Below are positions 34,249 to 42,847 of a DNA stretch of 64,000 bases, one piece after another. The notes under the pieces are model-generated. The model was given only the letters and a program-made list of their open reading frames with translations, did not search any database and had not been told where the DNA came from. Position numbers and translations under genes: made by a program. The number at the start of each line of letters is the position of its first letter. Position 1 is the first letter of the stretch. This stretch comes from M3007 sp031425035 (GTDB taxonomy: Bacteria; Bacteroidota; Bacteroidia; Chitinophagales; Saprospiraceae), in contig JANPIN010000106.1 of NCBI GenBank assembly GCA_031425035.1, forward strand, positions 17,842 to 81,841. Reading direction: 5' to 3'.

Positions 34249-35556
34249 ATGGCCTACCTCCACCCTGTTCTCCGGTTCATCTATTTCTGCCTCCGCATTT
34301 TTGCCTGGCTGTCCAACCATCTTTTCTACCGGCACCGGCGGGTGCTGGGGCGCGAACACCTGCGGGATTTTCACGGACCGGCCATCGTGGTGACCAACCA
34401 CCCCAGCACCCTGATGGATGTGCTCAACGTGGGCCTGCCCGTACCGAAAATAATGTTTTTCCTGGCGAATTACGGTCTGTTTAAAAATCCGGTGAGCCGC
34501 TGGGTGCTCACGCGGCTGTACTGTATTCCGGTCAAACGCAAAGAAGACGTCGAGGCCGGCGATTCCCGAAACAATGACTCGGCTTTCGAACAGTCGTTCC
34601 AGCACCTGGAAAAACAGGGCATTTTATTCATCGCGCCGGAAGGGTATAGCTACATGAACCGCTGGGTGCGCGAGTTCAAAACCGGTACGGCGCGCATCGC
34701 CTGCGGAACGGAAAGCCGGAACAACTGGCAACTCGGAATGAAAATTTACCCGGTTGGACTGAGTTATTCCGCCGCCAACCTTTTTCGCAGCGACGTGGTG
34801 ATCAACTTCGGGGCACCGGTCGAGGTAGGTCCCTGGGCGGCCGCCTGGCAAAAACACCGCGCCCAGGCCGTGGATGCGCTCACCGCCGAACTACAGCAAC
34901 GGGTAACCGAACTGACCATCCATACGCGGGACGAAGCCGGCGAGCTGCTCATTACCCGCCTGGAAGAAATAGCCGATAATGCCCACCCGCTTTTACCAGT
35001 CGAAAAATTCCGGCGTGGCCAGCAATTGGCGCAGCGCTACCTGGATCAAACTGACCTCCACAGCCAGGTCGACGACTATTTCCAGACGCTGCAATCAACC
35101 GGCCTGCAGGATAAAGGGCTGGCGGAAACACAACGCCGGACCGGCAGCCTGTCCAACTTTTGGACGGCCTTTGTACTCACCCTGGGCAGTCCGCTGTTCC
35201 TCCTGGGTTACACGTTCTGGTGGCTGCCGTGTTTCATTCCGTGGCTGATCAACAAAAAATTGAACCTGTATATTGGCTACGGCAGCACGATTAAAATAGT
35301 CATCGGCGCCCTCGTTTTTCCGCTCTGGCTATGGGGCGCCTACCGTTTGATCCGGCATTTTTCAGCCAGCAGCGGCCTGGCATTCTTTATCCTCACGCTG
35401 CTGATCGTACTCGCCTTTTTCACCGAACTTTATCAGGATGAATTCCGGCAGTTCCGGGAAAAATTAAAGGCGGCGTTTTTTGCCAAAAAAGAGCCGGCCG
35501 CCTGGAACGAACTGCTGAATAAACGCGCCGAAATCCTGGCGGCCATTGCCATTTAA
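34249..35556 (+). CDS. PlsC-like 1-acyl-sn-glycerol-3-phosphate acyltransferase family protein
   Basis: A 435-residue acyltransferase. An N-terminal hydrophobic helix is followed by VVTNHPSTLMDVLN near residue 46, a variant of the acyltransferase box with five rather than four residues between histidine and aspartate, a spacing also seen in other Bacteroidota members. The later glycerophosphate-binding block is FIAPEGYSYMNR near residue 126. The second half includes helices and two C-terminal membrane segments (about residues 300-395), absent from minimal PlsC. It probably acylates a lysophospholipid or related lipid at the inner membrane. It starts 11 bases after dapA. Confidence 0.85.
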   Translation: MAYLHPVLRFIYFCLRIFAWLSNHLFYRHRRVLGREHLRDFHGPAIVVTNHPSTLMDVLNVGLPVPKIMFFLANYGLFKNPVSRWVLTRLYCIPVKRKEDVEAGDSRNNDSAFEQSFQHLEKQGILFIAPEGYSYMNRWVREFKTGTARIACGTESRNNWQLGMKIYPVGLSYSAANLFRSDVVINFGAPVEVGPWAAAWQKHRAQAVDALTAELQQRVTELTIHTRDEAGELLITRLEEIADNAHPLLPVEKFRRGQQLAQRYLDQTDLHSQVDDYFQTLQSTGLQDKGLAETQRRTGSLSNFWTAFVLTLGSPLFLLGYTFWWLPCFIPWLINKKLNLYIGYGSTIKIVIGALVFPLWLWGAYRLIRHFSASSGLAFFILTLLIVLAFFTELYQDEFRQFREKLKAAFFAKKEPAAWNELLNKRAEILAAIAI

Positions 35557-35574
35557 ACGATTAATACGCGCTTT

Positions 35575-36750
35575 ATGGATGCTTCCACCGTACAGAAATT
35601 ACGCGCCGACACCCCTGGTACGTTGGCGTGCATCCACCTGAATAATGCCGGCGCCAGTTTATCGCCGAGGCCGGTTACGCAGATCATGCTGGATTGCCTG
35701 GCCGAAGAAGCGCAGTTTGGCGGTTATGAAGTCGCGGATGCCAAAGCGGCGGAACTTGCCGGTTTTTACACCGCGGTAGCCCGTCTGCTGGGCACCGAGG
35801 CCCGCAACATTGCCTTTGCCGGCAGCGCGACGGATGCCTATGCCCGGGCATTGAGCGCTCTACCTTTTCGGCCGGGCGACGTGATTTTGACCACGGAGAA
35901 CGACTACGTTTCCAACCAGATCGCTTTTCTGGCGCTGGAAAAACACCGCGGTCTGCGAATCATCCGGGCGGCCGATTTGCCTGGCGGCGGCGTAGACGTG
36001 GAAGATTTTGCCAAAAAATTAAAACAATGGCAGCCCCTGCTGGCTGCGGTTACCCATGTGCCGACCAACAGCGGCCTGGTGCAGCCGGTAGCGGAAATTG
36101 GTCAGCTTTGCCGGGCGCAAAACACCTGGTACCTGGTCGATGCCTGCCAGTCGGCCGGACAGTTGCCGCTGGATGTCGGACAGATCGGTTGTGATTTCCT
36201 CTCCGCTACCCTGCGTAAATTTCTCCGCGGACCACGCGGCGGCGGTTTTCTCTATGCATCCGACCGGGTGCTGGAAGCGGGTCTCGAAATGGCCATTCCC
36301 GATATGCGTAGTGCCAATTGGACCGCGGCGAACACCTACGAACCGCTGCCGGATGCACGGCGTTTTGAATACTGGGAAATGGCGCCCGCTATTGTTCTGG
36401 GCAGTAAAGTGGCGGTAGAATACGCGTTGCAACTTGGCCTGGAGCAGATCGAAAAACGGGTCAGGCACCTGGCCGATTTTACCCGGCAGGCCCTGCGCGA
36501 ACTACCGGGCGTGCAGGTGCTGGATCAGGGCGATCAACTCTGCGGCATTGTAACGGCCCACTCCGCAGCCTGGGACCCGCAAACACTGCTGGGCATGCTG
36601 GGTAAAAAGCGGATCAACTGCCGCCTGTCGACCTTACGCGTGGCCCAAATCGATTTTTCCCGCAAAAAGGTGGACTGGGCATTGCGCATTTCCCCCCATT
36701 ATTACAACACCGAGGAAGAAATCAGTCTGGCTATCGAGGCGCTCCGCTAG
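35575..36750 (+). CDS. Class V aminotransferase-fold PLP enzyme (NifS/EgtE-like)
   Basis: A 391-residue fold-type I PLP enzyme. It has HLNNAGASLSPRPV at the start, then the aspartate of WYLVDACQSAGQLPLDV near residue 190, and the cofactor lysine in LSATLRKFLRGPRGGGFLYAS near residue 217. The last motif is typical of the subgroup containing isopenicillin-N epimerase-like proteins and EgtE-type C-S lyases rather than IscS, and no cysteine loop of a desulfurase is visible. The substrate is unknown. No ergothioneine genes are adjacent, so EgtE function is not claimed. It follows the acyltransferase gene by 18 bases. Confidence 0.85.
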   Translation: MDASTVQKLRADTPGTLACIHLNNAGASLSPRPVTQIMLDCLAEEAQFGGYEVADAKAAELAGFYTAVARLLGTEARNIAFAGSATDAYARALSALPFRPGDVILTTENDYVSNQIAFLALEKHRGLRIIRAADLPGGGVDVEDFAKKLKQWQPLLAAVTHVPTNSGLVQPVAEIGQLCRAQNTWYLVDACQSAGQLPLDVGQIGCDFLSATLRKFLRGPRGGGFLYASDRVLEAGLEMAIPDMRSANWTAANTYEPLPDARRFEYWEMAPAIVLGSKVAVEYALQLGLEQIEKRVRHLADFTRQALRELPGVQVLDQGDQLCGIVTAHSAAWDPQTLLGMLGKKRINCRLSTLRVAQIDFSRKKVDWALRISPHYYNTEEEISLAIEALR

Positions 36751-36771
36751 CCCGCATGTTCTACATTTGCC

Positions 36772-36779
36772 CAGCGAAC
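36772..36779 (+). promoter_or_regulatory. TAnnTTTG -7 box upstream of the gene at 36812
   Basis: TACATTTG lies 32 bases before the ATG at 36812. No -33 TTG is found at the usual spacing. Confidence 0.4.
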
Positions 36780-36811
36780 ACACATGATTTTTTACTAAAC
36801 CGATCCACACT

Positions 36812-37240
36812 ATGAAATTTTTGCTGATTGCAGTCACCCTGTTGGCCACGGCTACCCTTTTCTGGTTTTGTAAACATCCTAAATATGGCGCCGGTAACTT
36901 TCCATCCGAGCAATTGCGCTGGGGAAGCGGCGGCGGTTTTACGGGTCGGGAAAACAGCTTCACCCTGTTTGAAAACGGGCAGATCTTTAAAATGGAAGGC
37001 AAGGATCTAGTGGTCGAAGTGGATAAAACGAAAGCCGGTAAGGCCAAAAAACTGGTTGAGCGCGCCGACAAGCTGGAGCTGGCCAAAATGGATTTTCAGC
37101 ATCCGTCGAACCTGTACTATTTTTTGGAATACCAGGAGGACGATATGGTGCAGCGCATCACCTGGGGCGACCCTAAATTTCCGGTGAACGAGCAGGTAAA
37201 AGCCCTGTATGATGAATTGAACGCGTTGGTCGCAAAATAA
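36812..37240 (+). CDS. Hypothetical membrane-anchored or secreted protein, 142 residues
   Basis: Not recognised by name. It starts with a hydrophobic segment (MKFLLIAVTLLATATLFWF) that could be a signal anchor; the following cysteine is not in a proper lipobox. The rest is a small soluble domain with LRWGSGGGFTGRENSFTLFENGQIF and a later YYFLEYQEDDMVQRITWG, likely beta strands followed by helices. Its next neighbour is the M49 peptidase lipoprotein gene, 39 bases downstream. Likely periplasmic. Confidence 0.7.
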   Translation: MKFLLIAVTLLATATLFWFCKHPKYGAGNFPSEQLRWGSGGGFTGRENSFTLFENGQIFKMEGKDLVVEVDKTKAGKAKKLVERADKLELAKMDFQHPSNLYYFLEYQEDDMVQRITWGDPKFPVNEQVKALYDELNALVAK

Positions 37241-37279
37241 TCGAATCTAACCTAACCATTGATTTTCAAATACTTAACC

Positions 37280-39367
37280 ATGACATGTAACCAATTTTTA
37301 GCCGGCCTGCTGCTGGGCACGTCCCTTTTGGGCTTTGCGTGCAGCCCCAAGCCAGCCGAGACCCGCCAGCCCGCCACCACATCGGCAACACCGGCGCCCG
37401 GCATGGAAAAAGTGCTGCTGGATACATTTGCGGACTTCCAGATTCTGCGCTACGAATTGCCAGGTTTCCAGAAACTGGACCTTCGCCAGAAAACGTTCAT
37501 TTACTACCTGTCGGAAGCCGCGCTGGCTGGCCGCGATATTATTTACGATCAGCACTGCAAATACAACCTGGCGATCCGCAAAACGCTGGAAGGCATTTAC
37601 GCCAGTTATAAAGGCGATAAAAATTCGGCCGACTGGAAGGCTTTTACAACTTATTCCAAACGGGTCTGGGCGAGTAACGGCATTCACCATCATTACAGCG
37701 AGACGAAAGTAATGCCGGAATTTTCTAAGGACTACTTCACGCAACTGGTACGTAACTCCGATCCCGCCCGCCTGCCCCTGCAGCCGCAGCAAACCGCTGA
37801 CGCACTGCTGGCCCAGCTCATTCCCGTGATGTTCGATCCGACGGTGCTGGCTAAACGGACCAATAAGGAAGAAGGCGTGGATGTCGTCAAAACCTCCGCC
37901 GTCAACTTTTATGAAAACGTCACGGCCGATCAGGTAGATAAATACTACGAGCAAAAACTCAAAGCCGCCGGCCCAAACCCGCCGATGGTTGGCCTGAACT
38001 CCAAACTGGTCGGTAACAACGGCGTCCTGACCGAACGGGTCTGGCGTGCCGGCGCAGGCAACATGTATGGCGCCGCCATCGATAAAATTGTCAGCAACCT
38101 GGAACTGGCCATTCCGTTTGCGGAGAATGACCAACAGAAAAAGGCGATGAAACTGCTGGTAGAATACTACCGGTCCGGCGACCTTAAGAAGTTCGATGAA
38201 TACAACCTGGCCTGGGTAAAAGATACCGAGAGCACGATCGACTTCATCAACGGTTTCATCGAGGTATATCATGACCCAAAAGGCTATAAGGCTGACTTTG
38301 AAGCCATTGTGCAGTATAACGACCCGGATGCCACGCAGAAAATGAGCATCGTCAGCGGGCATGCCCAGTACTTTGAAGACAACAGCACTATTCCCGCCGC
38401 TTACAAAAAGAAAGAGGTAAAAGGAGTGAGTTACCGGGTGATCAACGTGGCCATGGAAGGCGGGGAATGTTCTCCCGCAACCCCCATCGGTGTGAACCTG
38501 CCTAACTCCAACTGGATACGGGAAACGGGTTCGAAATCCATTAGCCTGAACAATATTGAGAACGCCTACGGAAAAGCCGGCGGGGCTTTGGCAACCATCG
38601 AATTCGCCAACGACGCGGAAGAAGTGGAACTGGCCAAAAAATACGCGGAAGCCTGCGGTAAAATGCACACGGCGCTGCACGAAGTGATCGGTCACGCCAG
38701 CGGCCAGATGAAGCCGGGCATGGCCGAACCAAATGTAACGCTCAAGCAATACGCCAGCACCCTCGAAGAAGGCCGCGCCGACCTGGTTGCGCTCTACTAC
38801 ATGCCCGACCCGAAACTCGTGGAATGGGGCCTGCTACCCGACGCCAATGCCTTCAAGGCCGAGTACGATTCGTATATTCGTAACGGCCTGCTGATGCAAC
38901 TGCGCCGCCTGAAGCCAGGTGATAATATTGAAGAAGACCACATGCGTAACCGCCAGCTGATCGCGGCCTGGGCCCTGGAAAAAGGCAAAGCGGACGGCGT
39001 AATCACCAAAGAAGTGCGCAACGGCAAGATTTACTACGACATTCATGACTATGCCAAACTGCGCGTGCTGTTCGGTCAGTTACTGTCCGAACTGCAGCGG
39101 ATAAAATCGGAAGGCGACTTCGATGCAGCCCGGGCGCTGGTGGAAACATACGCGGTGAAAACCGATGCCGAGACCATTAAACAGGTGAAAAGGCGCTATT
39201 CGAGTCTGCCGACCAAGGCCTACAGCGGATTTGTGCAACCCCGCCTGGTCGCCGTCAAGGATGCCAAAGGAAAAATTACTGATGTCCGGGTCGAAATCGA
39301 AACCGACTTTGTGCAACAGATGCTGCGCTATGGCCGTGAGTACAGTTTTTTACCGGTTAATAATTAG
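37280..39367 (+). CDS. M49 (dipeptidyl-peptidase III) family zinc peptidase, lipoprotein
   Basis: The start at 37280 (MTCNQFLAGLLLGTSLLGFAC) gives 695 residues with a lipoprotein-like signal; the upstream ATG at 37259 adds seven residues. Deep in the chain is the unusual zinc motif HEVIGH (HExxxH, near residue 466), followed about 30 residues later by LEEGRADLVALYY, which supplies the third ligand. These two motifs define family M49, which removes dipeptides from peptide N-termini. Many Bacteroidota copies are wrongly labelled dihydrofolate reductase in databases; nothing here supports that. An exported form would degrade peptides in the periplasm or at the cell surface. Confidence 0.88.
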   Translation: MTCNQFLAGLLLGTSLLGFACSPKPAETRQPATTSATPAPGMEKVLLDTFADFQILRYELPGFQKLDLRQKTFIYYLSEAALAGRDIIYDQHCKYNLAIRKTLEGIYASYKGDKNSADWKAFTTYSKRVWASNGIHHHYSETKVMPEFSKDYFTQLVRNSDPARLPLQPQQTADALLAQLIPVMFDPTVLAKRTNKEEGVDVVKTSAVNFYENVTADQVDKYYEQKLKAAGPNPPMVGLNSKLVGNNGVLTERVWRAGAGNMYGAAIDKIVSNLELAIPFAENDQQKKAMKLLVEYYRSGDLKKFDEYNLAWVKDTESTIDFINGFIEVYHDPKGYKADFEAIVQYNDPDATQKMSIVSGHAQYFEDNSTIPAAYKKKEVKGVSYRVINVAMEGGECSPATPIGVNLPNSNWIRETGSKSISLNNIENAYGKAGGALATIEFANDAEEVELAKKYAEACGKMHTALHEVIGHASGQMKPGMAEPNVTLKQYASTLEEGRADLVALYYMPDPKLVEWGLLPDANAFKAEYDSYIRNGLLMQLRRLKPGDNIEEDHMRNRQLIAAWALEKGKADGVITKEVRNGKIYYDIHDYAKLRVLFGQLLSELQRIKSEGDFDAARALVETYAVKTDAETIKQVKRRYSSLPTKAYSGFVQPRLVAVKDAKGKITDVRVEIETDFVQQMLRYGREYSFLPVNN

Positions 39368-39396
39368 AGGTGTTTTTCCTGCTTAAACCAAACGCC

Positions 39397-40155
39397 ATGT
39401 CCTTTCTTTCTTCACTTTTTCCTTTTTCCAGGAAAATGGTGGTTGGTGGTAAGTTTACCCAACTGCGGCCCGAACTCATTCTGAGCACGATTGAGAAATT
39501 GGGCGATCGTATTGGCGACCGATTTCCGGGTTCCGGCTTACAACGGGTGTGCGGGGAACTGCGCCAGCTGGCGGGCGAAGCGGATGGCCTGGCGAAGCGG
39601 TTGGGACCGCCCATCTGGCCGGTGCGGCTGGCTTCTTTGGGGGCCGGCATAATGCTACTGGGCCTGGTCGTTTGGGTTATGATGCAGATGGCGCAGCATT
39701 TTACCTTCGCTCCGAACGGGGTGTTCGACCTGGTACAGGCGACCGAGTCGGCTATTAACGAACTTATCTTCCTGGGGCTAGCGGTATTCTCCCTGGTTGG
39801 GCTGGAGACGCGCTTGAAAAGGCGGGCGGCATTGCAGGCACTCCATCAGTTACGCAGTATTGCCCACGTGGTCGATATGCACCAGTTGACCAAGGACCCG
39901 GCGCATTTGCTATCCAAAATCAAGGATACGGAGTCGTCGCCCGAAAGAAACCTGAACCGGCATCAGTTGACCCGCTACCTGGATTACTGTTCCGAACTCC
40001 TGGCGCTGAATGCCAAAATCGCCGCCTTGTTCGCTCAAAACATGGAGGATCCGGTGGTGCTGAATGCGGTGAACGATCTGGAACTTTTGACCCAGGGTTT
40101 ATCGGCTAAAATCTGGCAAAAGATCATGATTCTGGACCTGGCAGAAGAGGATTAA
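39397..40155 (+). CDS. Hypothetical membrane protein, 252 residues
   Basis: Not recognised. Start chosen at 39397 (MSFLSSLFPFSRK). Two hydrophobic segments (around residues 80-100, ASLGAGIMLLGLVVWVMMQM, and 125-145, NELIFLGLAVFSLVGLE) form a membrane hairpin. The C-terminal 100 residues are helical and soluble, with LHQLRSIAHVVDMHQLTKDP. The last property recalls bacterial helical sensors, but I see no diagnostic motif. It follows the M49 gene by 29 bases and precedes a 340-base gap. Confidence 0.7.
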   Translation: MSFLSSLFPFSRKMVVGGKFTQLRPELILSTIEKLGDRIGDRFPGSGLQRVCGELRQLAGEADGLAKRLGPPIWPVRLASLGAGIMLLGLVVWVMMQMAQHFTFAPNGVFDLVQATESAINELIFLGLAVFSLVGLETRLKRRAALQALHQLRSIAHVVDMHQLTKDPAHLLSKIKDTESSPERNLNRHQLTRYLDYCSELLALNAKIAALFAQNMEDPVVLNAVNDLELLTQGLSAKIWQKIMILDLAEED

Positions 40156-40260
40156 AAGACATTTAATAGGGCTTTACGGCCGGAATGAGTTTAAAAAATT
40201 GCCTTTTAGACCTGTTTTTTGCCCTTAAAATGGTGTTATGTGGAAAATTAGGCGGAAAGT

Positions 40261-40291
40261 TTGGTTAGCGTTTTTTGCCGTTCTACTTTTG
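40261..40291 (+). promoter_or_regulatory. Bacteroidota-type promoter of the M23 peptidase gene
   Basis: TTG (40261-40263), 20 bases, then TACTTTTG (40284-40291). The transcript would start near 40297, leaving a leader of about 200 bases before the ATG at 40496. In the rest of the 340-base gap I see no other gene or clear structure. Confidence 0.7.
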
Positions 40292-40495
40292 TGCAACCCC
40301 CAAAATTCCTGAAAGCCAAGCAATTCGATTAACAAGCCAGGAAAATCATCAGCCAACGGAGCAGCGAATTCCGAACAACACACACTTAACGTGTGATTTT
40401 AATCCAACCCTCATCCGCCGGTAATAATTCGGAAAGGGCATCCTTAAAAACAGCAGTTGGATGCCCAGGTGATTCGCCTGGTAAAAAATAAAAGT

Positions 40496-41479
40496 ATGGG
40501 CAGGAAAGCAAAGTTTGTTTACAACATTCACACCCTCAGCTACGAAAAGGTAGTCATCCCTTTTAAAACGAAAATCTGGCAAGCCTTCGGGTTTTTCTCC
40601 GTTGTACTGATCACCTCTTTTGCCTTGCTGGCAGTGCTTTACACTGTTTTCCCCTCTCCCCGTGAAAAGGAATTGGTGCGGGAAATAGAACAAATGGAAT
40701 ACAAGTACGGCCAGCTCAACGGCCAGATAGATATAATGTCCAAGGTCCTGCAAAATGTGCAGGAGCGCGATGCGAATGTTCACCGCGCCGTTTTTGGCAT
40801 GAACCCAATTGATGAAGATGTATGGGTCGCCGGTATTGGCGGCCACGAAGCCCACCCGGAATTGTCCGCTTTTAAATATGGCGGCGATGCGGTGGCTACC
40901 TCCCTCGAAAAAGTAGATTTACTGAGCCGTCAGTTAACGATCCAGAGCAAATCCCTGGATACCCTGCAACGCATGGCTAGTAACCAGTCGAAAATGCTGG
41001 CTTCTATTCCCAGTGTGAAACCCGTGCGCGAAGATAAACTGCAAAAAAGCATCGGTACACTTTCGGGCTTCGGCTACCGGATCCACCCTATTTACAAGGT
41101 TAAAAAATTCCACGCCGGACTTGATTTCCCGGCCCGCATTGGTACGGCCATCCAATCTACCGGCGACGGCATTGTGGTGGAAACGGGCTGGCACCAGGGT
41201 TATGGTAACTGTGTAAAAATCAGCCATGGATACGGCTATGAAACCGTATACGGCCACATGAATAAAATCGTCGTGCACCAGGGCGAGATTTTGAAAAAAG
41301 GCCAGAAGATCGGTGAAGTGGGTGATACTGGCTTGTCGACCGCTCCTCACCTGCACTACGAAGTGCATTATAAAGGCAACCCCATCAACCCCATCAACTT
41401 TATCATGGACAATCTGACCCCGCAGGAATATCAGATCATGGTGAATGGTGCAAACATGGCTAACCAATCGTTCGACTAA
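40496..41479 (+). CDS. M23 family metallopeptidase, membrane-anchored
   Basis: Start chosen at 40496 (MGRKAKFVYNIHTLSYEKV), giving 327 residues; the 5' extension to 40457 has no protein-like character. A membrane helix lies at about residues 31-53, then a coiled coil with EKELVREIEQMEYKYGQL, and the C-terminal LytM domain with GYRIHPIYKVKKFHAGLDF (first zinc ligands), GYGNCVKISHG, YGHM and APHLHYEVH (HxH). Bacteroidota proteins of this layout cut peptidoglycan cross-links or regulate amidases during growth and division. All zinc ligands are present, so it is probably active. A terminator follows. Confidence 0.93.
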   Translation: MGRKAKFVYNIHTLSYEKVVIPFKTKIWQAFGFFSVVLITSFALLAVLYTVFPSPREKELVREIEQMEYKYGQLNGQIDIMSKVLQNVQERDANVHRAVFGMNPIDEDVWVAGIGGHEAHPELSAFKYGGDAVATSLEKVDLLSRQLTIQSKSLDTLQRMASNQSKMLASIPSVKPVREDKLQKSIGTLSGFGYRIHPIYKVKKFHAGLDFPARIGTAIQSTGDGIVVETGWHQGYGNCVKISHGYGYETVYGHMNKIVVHQGEILKKGQKIGEVGDTGLSTAPHLHYEVHYKGNPINPINFIMDNLTPQEYQIMVNGANMANQSFD

Positions 41480-41558
41480 AATCGGCGTTTAGCAGGATAC
41501 TATGAACAGAGTGGCTGTAAAAAGCAGCCTATTACCACGAACAACAAACAGCAGAGAA

Positions 41559-41591
41559 AAGGGGACACCTCGATGGTGCCCTCTTTTTTTT
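41559..41591 (+). terminator. Rho-independent terminator after the M23 gene
   Basis: GGGG/CCCT and CACC/GGTG arms with one bulged A form a hairpin over a short loop, followed by eight Ts. Confidence 0.75.
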
Positions 41592-41646
41592 ATCGGCCAG
41601 ACCGGCCTTTGATTTTACAGGTAAGCAACAAGTCTGTTAAATTTCT

Positions 41647-41654
41647 TACATTTG
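41647..41654 (+). promoter_or_regulatory. TAnnTTTG -7 box upstream of mltA
   Basis: TACATTTG lies 37 bases before the ATG at 41692; no TTG is seen at the -33 distance. Confidence 0.45.
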
Positions 41655-41691
41655 TAAGGAAGATAGCCGCCAGATGCCGCCCTTGTCCTCT

Positions 41692-42741
41692 ATGCAGTTT
41701 TCAAAACGAATCATCCTACTTGATTTTATACTGCTCATGGTCTGCTTTGCAGTCATTTGGGGGGGCACCGGTCGTGAACTTCCGGAGTCTTCGCTGATTG
41801 CCGGTAAAACCCTCTCCACACCGCTGAACGGGTCCAGGGTTGCCGAAGAAACAGAATCAGCAGCGGGTAGTAAAATGCGCAGTATGTCGGCCAAAGTGCT
41901 GGAACTGACTGATCCGGATACCCTCCCCTATATTCCATTCGATCCGCCGATGCTGCAGGCCCTATACGAACAGGTCAACTATTTACATCGGCCGGATGCG
42001 GCCAAACGGAGCGCTTCGGGAATTAACCGCAAAGAAATGCTGAAGACCGTGCAGCTGCTCGAAGGGATCCAGTTGCTGAATCCCCATGTGCTGCGCGAAA
42101 CTTTCGATTTTTATAAAATAAAAACCTCCTATAAGAGTGATCGCATTCGGGTGACCGGTTACTATACGCCCCTGATCAAGGCCAACCGCGAACGGACCGA
42201 AGAATTTCCCGTGCCGCTACTACGTCGCCCGGCATCCGGAATTCCCTCCCCGGCCAGTATCAGGGCCGGCGCTTTGGCGGGCCAAAACCTGGAACTGGCC
42301 TGGGTGCGCAGTGAAAAAGAATTGAAAAACGCGCAATTGCAAGGCAATTGCCTGATCGAATTTCCCGACGGCAAACGCGAACATTATGGGTTCGGCGGCT
42401 CCGTAAAAGGCACTGGGGGCACGTACATATTTTTTGTTGCGGTCGATGAAAAAGTAATGGGCGCAGGATCTTTCCCACTTACGGCGGGTTATTCTGTCGC
42501 GGTGGATCCGCGTTTCATTCCCATCGGCAGCACCCTGCTGGCCGAGTTACCCGACCTCGATGCGGCCGGCCGTTTGAAAGGATATATTTACCGGATCATT
42601 TTTGCACAGGATCGCGGCGGCGCCATTCTGACGACCAAACGCATCGATCTATATTGCGGCGTTGGCCAGAAAGGGTTGCAGGAAGCCCGCAAGATCAATC
42701 GCTACGGCCGTCTCTGGCTGTTGCTGCCCAAGCAAAATTGA
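41692..42741 (+). CDS. mltA: Membrane-bound lytic murein transglycosylase A
   Basis: The start at 41692 (MQFSKRIILLDFILLMVCF) gives 349 residues with an N-terminal signal/anchor. The MltA domain begins at RVTGYYTPLIKANRERTEEFPVPL near residue 150. The 3D domain at the end carries the aspartates of FAQDRGGAILTTKRIDLYCGVG, with YGRLWLLLPKQN as C-terminus. MltA cleaves the MurNAc-GlcNAc bond of peptidoglycan, forming 1,6-anhydro ends. The key aspartates are in place. No Bacteroidota lipobox is seen, so it may be anchored by the helix rather than by lipid. Confidence 0.92.
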   Translation: MQFSKRIILLDFILLMVCFAVIWGGTGRELPESSLIAGKTLSTPLNGSRVAEETESAAGSKMRSMSAKVLELTDPDTLPYIPFDPPMLQALYEQVNYLHRPDAAKRSASGINRKEMLKTVQLLEGIQLLNPHVLRETFDFYKIKTSYKSDRIRVTGYYTPLIKANRERTEEFPVPLLRRPASGIPSPASIRAGALAGQNLELAWVRSEKELKNAQLQGNCLIEFPDGKREHYGFGGSVKGTGGTYIFFVAVDEKVMGAGSFPLTAGYSVAVDPRFIPIGSTLLAELPDLDAAGRLKGYIYRIIFAQDRGGAILTTKRIDLYCGVGQKGLQEARKINRYGRLWLLLPKQN

Positions 42742-42847
42742 AATAATTCCAGCCCTACGCTTTTCTGTATTTTGGAATGCATCTTTTCCCGGAAAAGCTT
42801 GTTCGGTTTTGCACTACCTCTTATTGGCTTGCATAAATTCTACACAC

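Noticed and set aside
37259..39367. Dihydrofolate reductase annotation for the M49 gene
   Set aside because: No nucleotide-binding DHFR fold is seen; the HExxxH and EEGRAD motifs define M49.
42662..42847. 60-codon upstream part of the MoxR-like frame
   Set aside because: It overlaps the end of mltA, is low in protein-like character, and precedes alternative starts.
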